Below are positions 34,103 through 34,142 of a stretch of DNA of 34,142 nucleotides, piece after piece. Both the position numbers and the translations under genes were made by a program. Position 1 is the first letter of the stretch. Each line of letters starts with the position of its first letter. The notes under the pieces were generated by a model. That model was given only the letters and a program-made list of their open reading frames with translations, was not told the DNA's origin and made no database searches. This DNA is from Singulisphaera sp. GP187 (GTDB lineage Bacteria > Planctomycetota > Phycisphaerae > Phycisphaerales > SM1A02): NCBI GenBank assembly GCA_945868805.1, contig CAMBMO010000024.1, positions 1-34,142 of the forward strand, written 5' to 3'.

Positions 34103-34142
34103 GGAAGGGGGCGAGTTGGATTTGATGGGCGGATAAGTCGTG

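Overview
The window looks like a chromosomal piece of a moderately GC-rich bacterium of the Planctomycetota, most plausibly a Phycisphaerae-type lineage. This is an inference from gene content and style: two small GYF_2/DUF4339 membrane proteins, a YncE-like propeller fused to a phosphoesterase, a zinc-ribbon membrane protein inside a catabolic operon, many core genes without a visible Shine-Dalgarno sequence, and long co-directional runs with overlapping stops and starts. No rRNA, tRNA or CRISPR array was seen.

Layout. Positions 1-88 hold the 3' end of an unidentified gene. An IS3-family element follows (about 111-1662, with imperfect terminal inverted repeats); its transposase orfB is broken by a nonsense codon and a frameshift. 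Next is a lower-GC accessory patch (1663-3839) with a 60-residue protein carrying ten cysteines, a membrane-anchored partner behind a strong ribosome binding site, and a convergent membrane protein. A large secreted propeller-phosphoesterase (3933-6632) closes this part.

From 25424 down to 6677 almost everything is on the minus strand. The upstream block (25424 to 18928) has three crotonase-fold proteins, a zinc-ribbon membrane protein, a VLCAD-like acyl-CoA dehydrogenase and a leucine dehydrogenase. The next block (18682 to 12692) has a membrane protein, a gamma-glutamyltransferase and the E1alpha, E1beta and E2 subunits of a 2-oxoacid dehydrogenase. Together they read as a branched-chain amino acid (probably leucine) degradation locus: transamination/deamination, oxidative decarboxylation, acyl-CoA dehydrogenation and hydration. 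The E3 subunit and the biotin carboxylase step are not in the window. The run continues with a SpoU-type RNA methyltransferase and a DegP/HtrA protease that ends at a clear intrinsic terminator (9000-9035). Between E2 and the methyltransferase lies an oppositely oriented GYF gene, bounded by a perfect 41-bp direct repeat; the repeat shows that the two operon genes once overlapped and were split by an insertion. Downstream of the terminator is a compact three-gene operon (8955 to 6677) with an EboD-like sugar phosphate cyclase, a small unknown protein and an EboB-like TatD hydrolase: a reduced ebo cluster.

The plus-strand run 25481-31112 holds a histidine phosphatase, an MgtE magnesium channel, a membrane sensor PP2C/SpoIIE phosphatase, two small membrane proteins and a SAM-dependent methyltransferase. 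It converges on a full-length minus-strand glycine decarboxylase (gcvP, 34086 to 31123).
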